Notes under the pieces: generated by a model
The model's database searches: none
Seen by the model: the letters and a program-made list of their open reading frames with translations, nothing else
What the model was told of the DNA's origin: nothing
Position numbers and translations under genes: made by a program
Source of the DNA: DALYLB01 sp046154695
GTDB lineage: Bacteria > Acidobacteriota > Blastocatellia > RBC074
Assembly (NCBI GenBank): GCA_046154695.1
Contig: JBJXFI010000403.1
Coordinates: 1-12,412 of the forward strand
Direction: 5' to 3'
DNA: 12,412 nucleotides
In this document: positions 5,661 through 12,342 of the stretch, piece after piece
Layout of the letters: the number at the start of each line of letters is the position of its first letter
Numbering within the stretch: the first letter of the stretch is position 1

Positions 5661-7196
5661 ATGAATATCAAAAGTTATAAAGCCGCCAGCCTGCGCGAGG
5701 CGCTCATACGGATAAAGAAAGAACTCGGCGAGGACGCGCTTGTCGTTGAGACCAGGCAGGTGCGCGCCGGGGGATTCCTCGGCGTAGGCGCGCGCGACCT
5801 TGTCGAGGTGCGCGTCGCCCTCAATCCGAAACAGGAGGCGGAGAAGCGGCGCCAGACGCCCGCGCGAGCGCAGAAAAGCGGCGCACGGCTCAGATTGACG
5901 GATGATTCCGCGGCGACTCCGGGGCGGGCCGGGGGGCGCTCCAAGGCGAAGGCCGGCAGCGCCGCGGCCGGCGCCGGCGCGATGGCCACCCTGCTTGCGC
6001 GGGCCTACGCCGCCGGCAATGCTCAAATGAAGTCGGATGCAACGCAGGGCCGGCCTGCCGCCGCCCCGCGGGGCCAGGGCGTGGAACTGGCCGAGACCGC
6101 CCCGCGCATCGTTCATCGCCGCCCCCTTCCGAAGCCCGCCGCGAGCGGCGGCGAGGCGGCAGCCGAACAACATCGCTCAGCCCTAAGGCAAGCGGCAAGC
6201 GGCGCGGGGACATCGACCGAAGCGCGAGGGCCGGAAATCAAAGACAGGCCGGCTCAGGGCCACACCCTCAACGCCGAACTGGCGCGCCTGCGGGCCGAAG
6301 TCCGCGAAATGAAATTCGCGCTCGGCGCCTGCACGACGGCGCCGGCCGCCCGCAGGGAGAATGAGGCGGCATTCGAATCCGACCCGGAACTCCGCGAGTC
6401 GCCATATTACGACGCATGTCTGGAGCTGACGGCCGCCGGTTTATCGCCGGATCTGGCAGGGCAGGCGATGAGGAGCGCGGTCCGGAAGGGATCGAGCAAA
6501 GCGCGGGACATCCCCGCGCTTACACGGGAAGCCCTGGCGGCCGCGCTGCCTTCGTGGGTGCGGTTCGCTGAATCGCCGCTGGCGTCGCGGGGAGTGGCCG
6601 TGTTCATCGGCCCCACGGGCGTGGGCAAGACGACGACCATTGCCAAACTCGCCGCGCGCATCGTTCTGCGAGCCCGCCAGCGCGTGGAGCTGATCACGCT
6701 CGACACCTATCGCATCGCGGCCGTCCATCAATTGAAGACCTATGCCGAGATCATCGGGGCGGGCTTTCACGTCGCGAACTCCGTGGTGGAGCTGGACGCG
6801 TTAATGAGCCGCTTCGCCGGCAACACCACCGTCCTGATCGACACGACGGGGCGCAGCCCGCACGATCTGGCCGATCAGATGGATCTGGCCGATCACCTGC
6901 GCGGGAACGACGCGCTGCTCAAGTGCCTGGTGCTGCCGGCGACCACGCAACTGGCCGACGCCCAGCTCGCCCTCAACAAGTTCTCGCTTTACGGCGTGAA
7001 CCGGCTCGTGCTGACCAAACTCGACGAGACGATGCGCCCGGGGGCGGTGGTCGCCGCCGCCGCCGCCGCCTCGCTGCCGCTGATCTATCTGTGCGCCGGC
7101 CAGCGCGTTCCGGAAGACCTGGAGCGCGCCACGCCCGCTTCGTTCGCCGCCCGCGTCATGCGACGGCGGTCGCTCGCGGCCGCGCAAATGATTTGA
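5661..7196 (+). CDS. flhF: SRP-type GTPase FlhF (flagellar placement)
   Basis: FlhF is a membrane-associated GTPase of the SRP family (relatives Ffh, FtsY) that sets the site of flagellar assembly. ATG 5661 gives 511 residues starting MNIKSYKAASLREALIRIKKELG, the standard FlhF opening, so the longer open frame from 5466 inside flhA is rejected. A basic, Ala/Gly/Arg-rich low-complexity stretch runs from about residue 60 to 200, longer than in many homologues. Then come a helical segment (LNAELARLRAEVREMKFAL, about 203-221) and the N domain. The G domain shows G1 GPTGVGKTTT (from residue 317), TLDTYRIAAVHQLKTYAEIIG, G3 DTTGRSPHD, G4 TKLDET and G5-like CAGQRVPEDLERA. All GTPase motifs are intact. 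The neighbour flhG encodes its usual regulator. Confidence 0.96.
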   Translation: MNIKSYKAASLREALIRIKKELGEDALVVETRQVRAGGFLGVGARDLVEVRVALNPKQEAEKRRQTPARAQKSGARLRLTDDSAATPGRAGGRSKAKAGSAAAGAGAMATLLARAYAAGNAQMKSDATQGRPAAAPRGQGVELAETAPRIVHRRPLPKPAASGGEAAAEQHRSALRQAASGAGTSTEARGPEIKDRPAQGHTLNAELARLRAEVREMKFALGACTTAPAARRENEAAFESDPELRESPYYDACLELTAAGLSPDLAGQAMRSAVRKGSSKARDIPALTREALAAALPSWVRFAESPLASRGVAVFIGPTGVGKTTTIAKLAARIVLRARQRVELITLDTYRIAAVHQLKTYAEIIGAGFHVANSVVELDALMSRFAGNTTVLIDTTGRSPHDLADQMDLADHLRGNDALLKCLVLPATTQLADAQLALNKFSLYGVNRLVLTKLDETMRPGAVVAAAAAASLPLIYLCAGQRVPEDLERATPASFAARVMRRRSLAAAQMI

Positions 7197-7288
7197 GAAA
7201 TCGTTCCGGCCGCATTGCGGCGCTCGGAAAGGCTGAAAACGTTTGGAAGTCCCCTGAGCGCCGATGGATTGAAGGCGGGATGCCAAAC

Positions 7289-7302
7289 ATTTCCCGGGAA
7301 AT
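7289..7302. promoter_or_regulatory. Perfect 14-bp palindrome upstream of flhG
   Basis: ATTTCCCGGGAAAT reads the same on both strands. It lies 15 nt before the flhG start in the 121-nt flhF-flhG spacer. With no loop it is better suited to a dimeric DNA-binding protein than to an RNA hairpin. It also covers the region where a ribosome site would be expected, and no clear Shine-Dalgarno is visible (only GGA at 7304-7306). The function is unknown. No convincing promoter was found in the rest of the spacer. Confidence 0.45.
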
Positions 7303-7317
7303 CGGATACCTGTTTTT

Positions 7318-8205
7318 ATGATTGATCAGGCAAGCACATTGCGCTTGATGGCCGCCATTAACGGCGGTCAACCCGACATCGCCGCCAGACCGCGCATGCG
7401 CACGCTGGCGGTGACCAGCGGCAAGGGCGGGGTCGGCAAGTCCAACCTGTCCGTCAACGTGGCGCTCGAGCTGGCGGCGCTGGGACGCCGCGTCTCTCTC
7501 TTTGACGCCGATCTGGCGCTGGCCAACGATGACGTGCTGTTGGGGCTCAATCCGCGATACCACCTGGGCCATTTCCTGGCGGGGAAACGGACGCTCAATG
7601 AAGTGGTGATCGAGGTGGACGAGGGGCTTCGCCTGATTCCCGGCGGCAGCGGCGGCGAAGAGCTCGCCAACCTGACCCAGGTTCAGACCGCGCGCATTAT
7701 GGAAGAGATACAGGCGCTCGAAGCCGACTGCATGATTATCGACACGGCGGCGGGCATCGCCGAGAACGTCACCGGCGTGCTGCGCGCCGCCGACGAGATC
7801 ATCGTCATCACGACGCCGGACCCGACCTCGATCGTGGACTCCTACGCAATGATCAAGGCGCTGCACCAGCAGGCGCCGTCCAAGCCTCTGTCGATCGTCG
7901 TCAACGATGTGGTGGGGGTGGGCGACGCCGACAGGATCTTCGCGCATTTGCAGACCACGGCCACGCGCTTTCTCAACTGCCGGCTGGCGCATCTGGGAAC
8001 GATCCCGCGCGATGCCGAGCTGGCCGAGGCGGTGCGGGAGCAGGTCCCCGTGGTTCGATACGCGCCGAATTCGCCGGCCAGCCGCGCGCTGCGGCTGATC
8101 GCCAGGCAGCTTGATCGTCAATACATCCCGTGGCAGGCGACCCGGAGGGCCGGCCGCATGCCGTGGCCCGGAATCGCCGCCCACGAGGTGCTGAGGTCGC
8201 ATTGA
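7318..8205 (+). CDS. flhG: MinD/ParA-type ATPase FlhG (FleN), flagellar number regulator
   Basis: FlhG is a MinD-family ATPase that stimulates FlhF GTP hydrolysis and, in several bacteria, restrains the master regulator FleQ to limit flagellar number. The 295-residue protein opens with MIDQASTLRLM, containing the DQAxxLR motif (residues 3-9) by which FlhG activates FlhF. The deviant Walker A is GKGGVGKS (35-42) with signature lysine K36. The Walker A' region is LFDADLALANDDVLLGL and the Walker B region is CMIIDTAAGIAENV. ITTPDPTSIVDSYAMIK is typical of the FlhG/MinD branch. The C-terminal basic helix (ALRLIARQLDRQY) could serve as membrane anchor. An in-frame stop at 7270 and the lack of other starts after it fix ATG 7318. 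The stop abuts the fliA ATG directly. Confidence 0.95.
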   Translation: MIDQASTLRLMAAINGGQPDIAARPRMRTLAVTSGKGGVGKSNLSVNVALELAALGRRVSLFDADLALANDDVLLGLNPRYHLGHFLAGKRTLNEVVIEVDEGLRLIPGGSGGEELANLTQVQTARIMEEIQALEADCMIIDTAAGIAENVTGVLRAADEIIVITTPDPTSIVDSYAMIKALHQQAPSKPLSIVVNDVVGVGDADRIFAHLQTTATRFLNCRLAHLGTIPRDAELAEAVREQVPVVRYAPNSPASRALRLIARQLDRQYIPWQATRRAGRMPWPGIAAHEVLRSH

Positions 8206-9027
8206 ATGTCCATGGCGGCCAATGTTCATATGGAGTTTAAGAAGAGACACAGCGCCTATGCCGCCGCCATGACCCTTGGGTCCGGGGAGGACCATCGCGC
8301 CGAGATCGACAAGGAGTCGCTCATCGAGGCGCATCTGCCGCAGGTCAGGTTTATCGCCGAGCGTCTGGCGGCAAAACTTCCTCCCTCGGTCGATCGGGAT
8401 GACCTGATCGGGGCCGGAGTCATCGGACTGCTCAGCGCGGTCGACAAGTTCGATCCGTCGCGCGATGTGCAGTTCAGGACTTACGCCGAGATGCGCGTGC
8501 GGGGCGCGATGCTCGATTGCCTGCGATCGCTCGACTGGGCGCCGCGCTCGCTGCGCCAGCGTTCGCGCGAACTCGAGGCCGCTTATCGCCAGATCGAATC
8601 GGAGCGCGGGCGGCCCGCGGGCGAGGACGAAGTGGCCGCGGTGCTCGGCCTCTCCCTGGCGCAATTCCATGCGCTTCTCGGGGAACTGCGGGGCCTGACT
8701 CTGCTGATGCTCGATGGAAGCGGCGAGGAGGACGGCCAGGCGCCGCCGCAAATCCCCGATGACCCGGCGCACAGTCCGCTGGCGATATATGAACGCACCG
8801 ACGGGCGCGCCCGGCTGATCAAGGCGATGGACCGCCTGCCCGAGCGCGAGCGGCAGGTCGTGGCGCTCTATTATCTTGAGGAGCTGACGATGAGAGAGGT
8901 GGGCGAGGTGATGGGCGTCACCGAATCGCGCGTCTCCCAGATTCACACCCAGGCGATCGTACGGCTGCGCGCCGCGCTGGGAGCCGGATCGACACAGAAG
9001 GTCTCGGGATCGAATCATGGCAAATAA
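8206..9027 (+). CDS. fliA: Flagellar sigma factor FliA (sigma-28)
   Basis: FliA directs RNA polymerase to late flagellar and chemotaxis promoters. The 273 residues are slightly longer than the roughly 240 of enteric FliA because of an extended N-terminus. Region 2 runs from about residue 66 (DDLIGAGVIGLLSAVDKFDP, FRTYAEMRVRGAMLDCLRSLDWAPRSLRQ), with the RGAMLDxLRxxDWxPR signature of this sigma class. Region 3 is ERGRPAGEDEVAAVLGLSLAQF. Region 4 (about 210-258) has LPERERQVVALYYLEELTMREVGEVMGVTESRVSQIH. The ATG at 8206 follows the flhG TGA without a gap and has AGG (8194-8196) 9 nt upstream. In-frame ATGs at 8212 and 8230 are possible alternatives. The 3' end overlaps fliM by 11 nt. No anti-sigma FlgM gene is in the window. 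Confidence 0.95.
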   Translation: MSMAANVHMEFKKRHSAYAAAMTLGSGEDHRAEIDKESLIEAHLPQVRFIAERLAAKLPPSVDRDDLIGAGVIGLLSAVDKFDPSRDVQFRTYAEMRVRGAMLDCLRSLDWAPRSLRQRSRELEAAYRQIESERGRPAGEDEVAAVLGLSLAQFHALLGELRGLTLLMLDGSGEEDGQAPPQIPDDPAHSPLAIYERTDGRARLIKAMDRLPERERQVVALYYLEELTMREVGEVMGVTESRVSQIHTQAIVRLRAALGAGSTQKVSGSNHGK

Positions 9028-9967
9028 CCCGTTAGTCACTGATGAGGAGATGTCGGCGCTGCTCGATACCGGCGCGGGGGCCGCCGCCGGCGGGGGAACC
9101 GACCGGCGCCGCCGCATCGTTCCCTACAATTTCCGCCGCCCGGACAGGATCTCCAAGGAGCAGGTTCGGTCGCTCTATCTGCTTCACGACATGTTCGCGA
9201 ACAGTCTGTCGGCGAGTCTGCCGGTCTTCCTGTGGACGATCTCCGAGGTGACGCTGATTTCGGTCGAGCAACTGGCCTACTCCGAGTATCTGAACGGCCT
9301 GCCGGATCCGACGGTCGTGTTCACGCTCTCGATGCACCCGCTGCAGGGGATGGTGGCGCTCGAATTGAATCCGTCGGTCGCCTTTCCGGTGATCGATCGC
9401 ATGCTCGGCGGCCCCGGCCATTCGATCGATGCGCCGCGTTCCGCCAGCGAAATCGAGCAGAAGGTTCTCGAAGGCTTCCTCAAGGTCGTCACCGATGACC
9501 TGCGGGAAGCCTGGAAGCCGTTGATCGAGCTCGACCTTCAGGTCATGCATTGCGAAACGCGCCCGAAGATGCTCCAGATCGTCGCGCCGAACGAGGTTGT
9601 CATTTCGATCGTGTTTCATGTGCGCATTGGAGACACCAGGGGAACGATGAGTCTTTGCATCCCGGCCGTCGTCCTGGAGCCGATCATTCAGCAGTTCAAT
9701 CAATCCACTTACTCGCGCAGCGGCGAGGTGTCGCAGGAACAGAGCCGGGCGCTGCTCGATAAGATCGCGCAGATCCGCTTCCCGGTGGCCGCCGAGCTGC
9801 GGGGCGCGACCATGCCGATGGAAGACCTGCTCCGGCTGGCCCCGGGCGACATGCTGGTTCTGGACCACCACGCCGATCAGCCGGTCTCTCTGACCGTCGG
9901 CGGCACGGAGAAGTTTCAGGGATACCTGGTAGCCAAGGACCGCCGGACAGCGGTCTATATCTGCTAA
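9017..9967 (+). CDS. fliM: Flagellar motor switch protein FliM
   Basis: FliM is the C-ring subunit that binds phosphorylated CheY and sets rotation direction. The 316 residues are normal. The N-terminal CheY-binding peptide is recognisable at residues 8-16 (TDEEMSALL, compared with the usual SQDEIDALL), and a Gly/Ala linker follows. Then comes the core start YNFRRPDRISKEQVRSLYLLHDMFANSL (from residue 37), the family hallmark. The middle domain has LNPSVAFPVIDRMLGGPG. A C-terminal SpoA domain lies at about 240-316 (LLRLAPGDMLVLDH, QPVSLTVGGTEKFQGYLV). The start lies inside the 3' end of fliA (11-nt overlap), suggesting coupled translation. A fliM placed after the sigma-28 gene differs from the common fliM-fliN-fliO-fliP order. 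Confidence 0.96.
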   Translation: MANNPLVTDEEMSALLDTGAGAAAGGGTDRRRRIVPYNFRRPDRISKEQVRSLYLLHDMFANSLSASLPVFLWTISEVTLISVEQLAYSEYLNGLPDPTVVFTLSMHPLQGMVALELNPSVAFPVIDRMLGGPGHSIDAPRSASEIEQKVLEGFLKVVTDDLREAWKPLIELDLQVMHCETRPKMLQIVAPNEVVISIVFHVRIGDTRGTMSLCIPAVVLEPIIQQFNQSTYSRSGEVSQEQSRALLDKIAQIRFPVAAELRGATMPMEDLLRLAPGDMLVLDHHADQPVSLTVGGTEKFQGYLVAKDRRTAVYIC

Positions 9968-9989
9968 ATCGGAATAGATCGACAGAGAC

Positions 9990-9992
9990 AGG
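9990..9992 (+). promoter_or_regulatory. Ribosome binding site favouring the ATG 9998 start of the FliN-like gene
   Basis: AGG within gagacagg lies 5 nt before ATG 9998. The alternative in-frame GTG at 9992 overlaps this site and is therefore less likely to be used. Confidence 0.45.
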
Positions 9993-9997
9993 TGATT

Positions 9998-10936
9998 ATG
10001 GCGGATTCAGTTGAAAAGCGATTGGTCGCGACATTCTGCGAGGCGTGGGACGAGGCGGCTCCGGCGCTGCTCGGGCGCGCCTCCACACTCAGGTTGCTCG
10101 ACTTGCGCGAAGCGGACCGGGCCGGGCTGGCCACGGCGCTGGCCGTCGCCGCCACCTGGTCCTCGGGTTTCATCTCGAACTGTTCGGGCGCGCTCCCGGG
10201 GGTGGTGATCTGTCTCTTCAAGGAGGAAGACGGCGCCGGGATCGAAAGCTTCAACAAACAGGCGGTGGACGGATCGCCGAGGCCGGGCGGCCGGTCGCTG
10301 CTGCGCGCAGTGTTCGAGCGCACCGCCGCGAACTTCGCCGGTGGGGAGCAGCCGTCGCTCATGCTCGGGGAAGTGGCCCATCTGGAGGTGAGCGATCAGG
10401 AGGCGCGGCTGGCCGATGTCGTGGGCGACATCGTGTGGATGGGCACCCTGTCGCTGACAATCGGCGACGAACTCGATACACAGGCCATGCTGCTCTATGC
10501 GCCGAACGGGTCGCACCAGCCCCTGGCCTCGACGACGGAAGCGGTTGAGCCGGAGGCTTCATCGAGCGGGCTCGCGCAATCGGCCGCGGCGGCGGCCTCC
10601 CTTCCGGCGGCGCAGCGGCCCGTTTCGCGCCCTTCCGCGAGGCGCGAACAACCGGATGCCCCCAACCTCGATCGCCTGCTGGGTGTGGAACTGGAGGTCG
10701 TCGTATGTTTCGGCGCAACCAGCATCCCGCTGCGCGATGTGGTGCGGCTCGGCACGGGAATGATGATCGAGCTCAACCGCGCCGTGGACGAGCCCGTGGA
10801 GCTTCTGGTGAACGGCCGCCTGCTGGCGCGCGGGGAAGTGGTCGTGATCGATGGCTATTACGGCGTGCGGATTACCGAGATCGGCGCTCCCGGCGAACGC
10901 CCGCTAGCGGTCATCCTGCCGGGAGGGCAGCAATGA
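9998..10936 (+). CDS. fliN: FliN-type switch protein with a long N-terminal domain
   Basis: The C-terminal SpoA domain (about residues 224-300) is a clear FliN: LDRLLGVELEVVVCFGATSIPLRD, VVRLGTGMMIELNRAVDEPVELLVNGRLLARGEVVVIDGYYGVRITEI. FliN forms the base of the C-ring with FliM and receives export complexes. The protein has 312 residues, against about 100-140 for a simple FliN. The first ~165 residues form a separate alpha/beta region that I do not recognise. An Ala/Ser/Pro-rich linker (about 175-222) joins it to the SpoA domain. By architecture it recalls FliY of Firmicutes, a CheC-like domain plus a FliN domain. The CheC phosphatase signature (E-x-x-N) is not evident: ERTAANFAGG is the nearest match and has the wrong spacing. 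It follows fliM by 30 nt. The ATG 9998 has AGG upstream; a GTG at 9992 is an alternative. Confidence 0.88.
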   Translation: MADSVEKRLVATFCEAWDEAAPALLGRASTLRLLDLREADRAGLATALAVAATWSSGFISNCSGALPGVVICLFKEEDGAGIESFNKQAVDGSPRPGGRSLLRAVFERTAANFAGGEQPSLMLGEVAHLEVSDQEARLADVVGDIVWMGTLSLTIGDELDTQAMLLYAPNGSHQPLASTTEAVEPEASSSGLAQSAAAAASLPAAQRPVSRPSARREQPDAPNLDRLLGVELEVVVCFGATSIPLRDVVRLGTGMMIELNRAVDEPVELLVNGRLLARGEVVVIDGYYGVRITEIGAPGERPLAVILPGGQQ

Positions 10937-11367
10937 TGATCGACCGCGCTCAGATTCTCTTTTTTCTGGCTGTGATTTGCGCGCCGGCCGCCGTTGTCTG
11001 CTGCGGAGTGCTTGCCGCGGCGGCCTGGCGGGCGCGGAGCGCGGCCGCACACAGCCTGGCGGCCGCCTCCGCGATGGCGAAGCGTCTGGGCGCGGCTGAA
11101 AAAAAGGTGGAAGCGGTCGCCCATCAGGCGTCCGACCAGGCCCGGCGCATCGCGTGGCTGGAGTCGCGCCTGCGCCGCAGGAATTCGGAGGTTGTATCCG
11201 AGGCCGTCGACCGGCCGGCGGATCCGGCCCAGACAAGCATCACCGAGCGGCGCCACCGCGTGCTCAGCCTGTCTCGGCGAGGCATGGACGCGGAGCTCAT
11301 CGCCGAAACCCTGGGCGTGCCTCACGGCGAGGTGGAATTGATCGTTTCGTTGAATATGTCGAGTTGA
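10933..11367 (+). CDS. Membrane-anchored coiled-coil protein with C-terminal HTH-like segment
   Basis: This protein of 144 residues has no assigned function. One N-terminal membrane helix (residues 7-31, ILFFLAVICAPAAVVCCGV) is followed by an Ala/Arg-rich helical, probably coiled-coil stretch (about 33-75). A short disordered linker leads to a C-terminal block, RRHRVLSLSRRGMDAELIAETLGVPHGEVELIVSL. That block has the shape of a helix-turn-helix: helix, G-turn, IAETLGVPHGEV. Small proteins with this layout occur in flagellar loci of several phyla (DUF6115/SwrB-like). SwrB of Bacillus, encoded beside sigD, promotes export-apparatus assembly. This similarity is by architecture only. The ATG at 10933 overlaps the fliN stop (ATGA) and has GGGAGGG (10921-10927) upstream; a second ATG at 10936 is equally possible. 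Confidence 0.8.
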   Translation: MMIDRAQILFFLAVICAPAAVVCCGVLAAAAWRARSAAAHSLAAASAMAKRLGAAEKKVEAVAHQASDQARRIAWLESRLRRRNSEVVSEAVDRPADPAQTSITERRHRVLSLSRRGMDAELIAETLGVPHGEVELIVSLNMSS

Positions 11368-11386
11368 AAAGAATGCGGGGGGAGAG

Positions 11387-12187
11387 ATGAATTCAGGGCT
11401 TTACGCGGCTTACCTCGGAATGCGCGTGCGTATGCGCACGCTCGACGTGATCGCCAACAATGTCGCCAACGCCTCCACCACCGGCTTCAAAGCCGAACGG
11501 ATGTATTACCGGTCGGTGGAGGCCTCGGAGTTCGAGGCGGCGCGCAGGGCGGCTCAGGATTATCTGGCCGGCACGGCCCAGATCGCGGGCGGGCCCGCGG
11601 CGGAACTGCCGGTGGACGAGCCTCTGTCGCTGCGGGCGCTCGGCGTCGTGGCCGGAGGAATGATGGATTTCGCCACCGGATCGGTCCGCGAGACGGGCCG
11701 GTCGCTCGACATCGCGCTGGCGGGCGACGGTTTTCTTGCGGTGCAGACGCCCCGAGGCGAGAGATACACGCGAGACGGGTCGCTGACGCTCGACGCCGCC
11801 GGACAGCTCGTGACCCTGCAGGGCGACCTGGTGATCGGCGAAACCGGGCCGATCACCGTCAGGCCCGGAGAGATCTTTATCAGCGAGGACGGGCGAATCA
11901 CCGCGGCCGGGCAGGAGATGGGGCGCCTCAAGCTCGTCCAATTTCAGAATCCGGGCGCGGCGCTGCTGAAAGAGGGCGATTCGCTCTTTCTCCCGACCGG
12001 GAGCGAGCAGCCGCTGGCGGCGACGCGAACCCGCGTCCACCAGGGAATGCTGGAATCATCCAACGTCAACCCGGTCGGAGAGATGGCCGCGATGATCCAG
12101 AACAACCGCGAATTCGAGTCGCTGCAGCGTTCGGTCACGTTGATGATGTCCATGCATAAGATCGCCGCCGAGATCGGGAAGATTTAA
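11387..12187 (+). CDS. flgF: Flagellar proximal rod protein FlgF
   Basis: FlgF is a secreted subunit of the proximal rod that crosses the periplasm. Length is 266 residues, normal for FlgF. The N-terminal rod motif is intact (LDVIANNVANASTTGFKAER, residues 19-38). The middle part carries GSVRETGRSLDIALAGDGFLAVQTPRGERYTRDGSLTLDAAGQLVT, the conserved FlgE/F/G core. The C-terminal motif is GMLESSNVNPVGEMAAMIQNNREFESLQRSV. The SNVNPV motif, the length and the short central region favour FlgF over FlgG (usually about 260 residues with SNVNVVxEM). A G-rich ribosome site ggggggagag directly precedes the ATG. FlgF is usually followed by flgG, but here the next sequence is a terminator and a repeat. 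Confidence 0.9.
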   Translation: MNSGLYAAYLGMRVRMRTLDVIANNVANASTTGFKAERMYYRSVEASEFEAARRAAQDYLAGTAQIAGGPAAELPVDEPLSLRALGVVAGGMMDFATGSVRETGRSLDIALAGDGFLAVQTPRGERYTRDGSLTLDAAGQLVTLQGDLVIGETGPITVRPGEIFISEDGRITAAGQEMGRLKLVQFQNPGAALLKEGDSLFLPTGSEQPLAATRTRVHQGMLESSNVNPVGEMAAMIQNNREFESLQRSVTLMMSMHKIAAEIGKI

Positions 12188-12223
12188 CTGACAGCGACGC
12201 CTTGAAACAATGAAAAGGAGGGC

Positions 12224-12254
12224 GGCACAAGCTGTCCAGCTTGTGCCACTTTTT
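12224..12254 (+). terminator. Rho-independent terminator downstream of flgF
   Basis: GGCACAAGCTG (12224-12234) pairs perfectly with CAGCTTGTGCC (12237-12247), giving a 10-11-bp stem with a minimal loop. It is followed after AC by TTTTT (12250-12254). It lies 37 nt after the flgF stop and should end the long flagellar transcript. The same kind of palindrome (gtggcacaagct...) also occurs, as far as I recall, as a dispersed repeat in some Acidobacteria and PVC genomes, so it may be a repeat recruited as a terminator. Confidence 0.75.
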
Positions 12255-12284
12255 CTAAGGGTGTTTTGAAATTCTTTTGCCTTA

Positions 12285-12342
12285 ACCCGCGAAGCGGGTG
12301 GCAGCATATAGCCTGGGGTGAAGGCGAAGCCGGAACCCCAGG
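12285..12342. repeat. REP-like element with two adjacent hairpins
   Basis: The first hairpin is ACCCGC-GAA-GCGGGT (12285-12299). The second pairs CCTGGGGT (12312-12319) with ACCCCAGG (12335-12342), with an inner GGC-GAA-GCC (12323-12331) giving a symmetric 3x3 internal loop. They are linked by ggcagcatatag. The layout (GGCAGC, TAGCC, GGGGT stem) resembles dispersed intergenic palindromes I recall from Verrucomicrobia/Planctomycetes-type genomes and REP elements moved by RAYT transposases. One copy is visible here, so its repeat status is inferred. Confidence 0.6.

Noticed and set aside
7053..7070. (GCC)6 tract in flhF
   Set aside because: It is an in-frame poly-alanine run within an alpha helix of the G domain. 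Length changes would not shift the frame.
7236..7267. Possible sigma-28 promoter before flhG (AAAACGTTT ... GCCGATGG)
   Set aside because: The -10-like GCCGAT is suggestive, but the spacing to the AAAA/GTTT block does not fit the usual TAAA-N15-GCCGATAA arrangement.
7156..9117. Minus-strand open frame opposite flhG/fliA
   Set aside because: Antisense shadow of two confidently identified genes with no domain features of its own.
11424..11441. 7-bp hairpin GCGTGCG-TATG-CGCACGC early in flgF
   Set aside because: It encodes the alternating Met-Arg residues of the rod motif region and is most simply explained by GC-rich codon choice.
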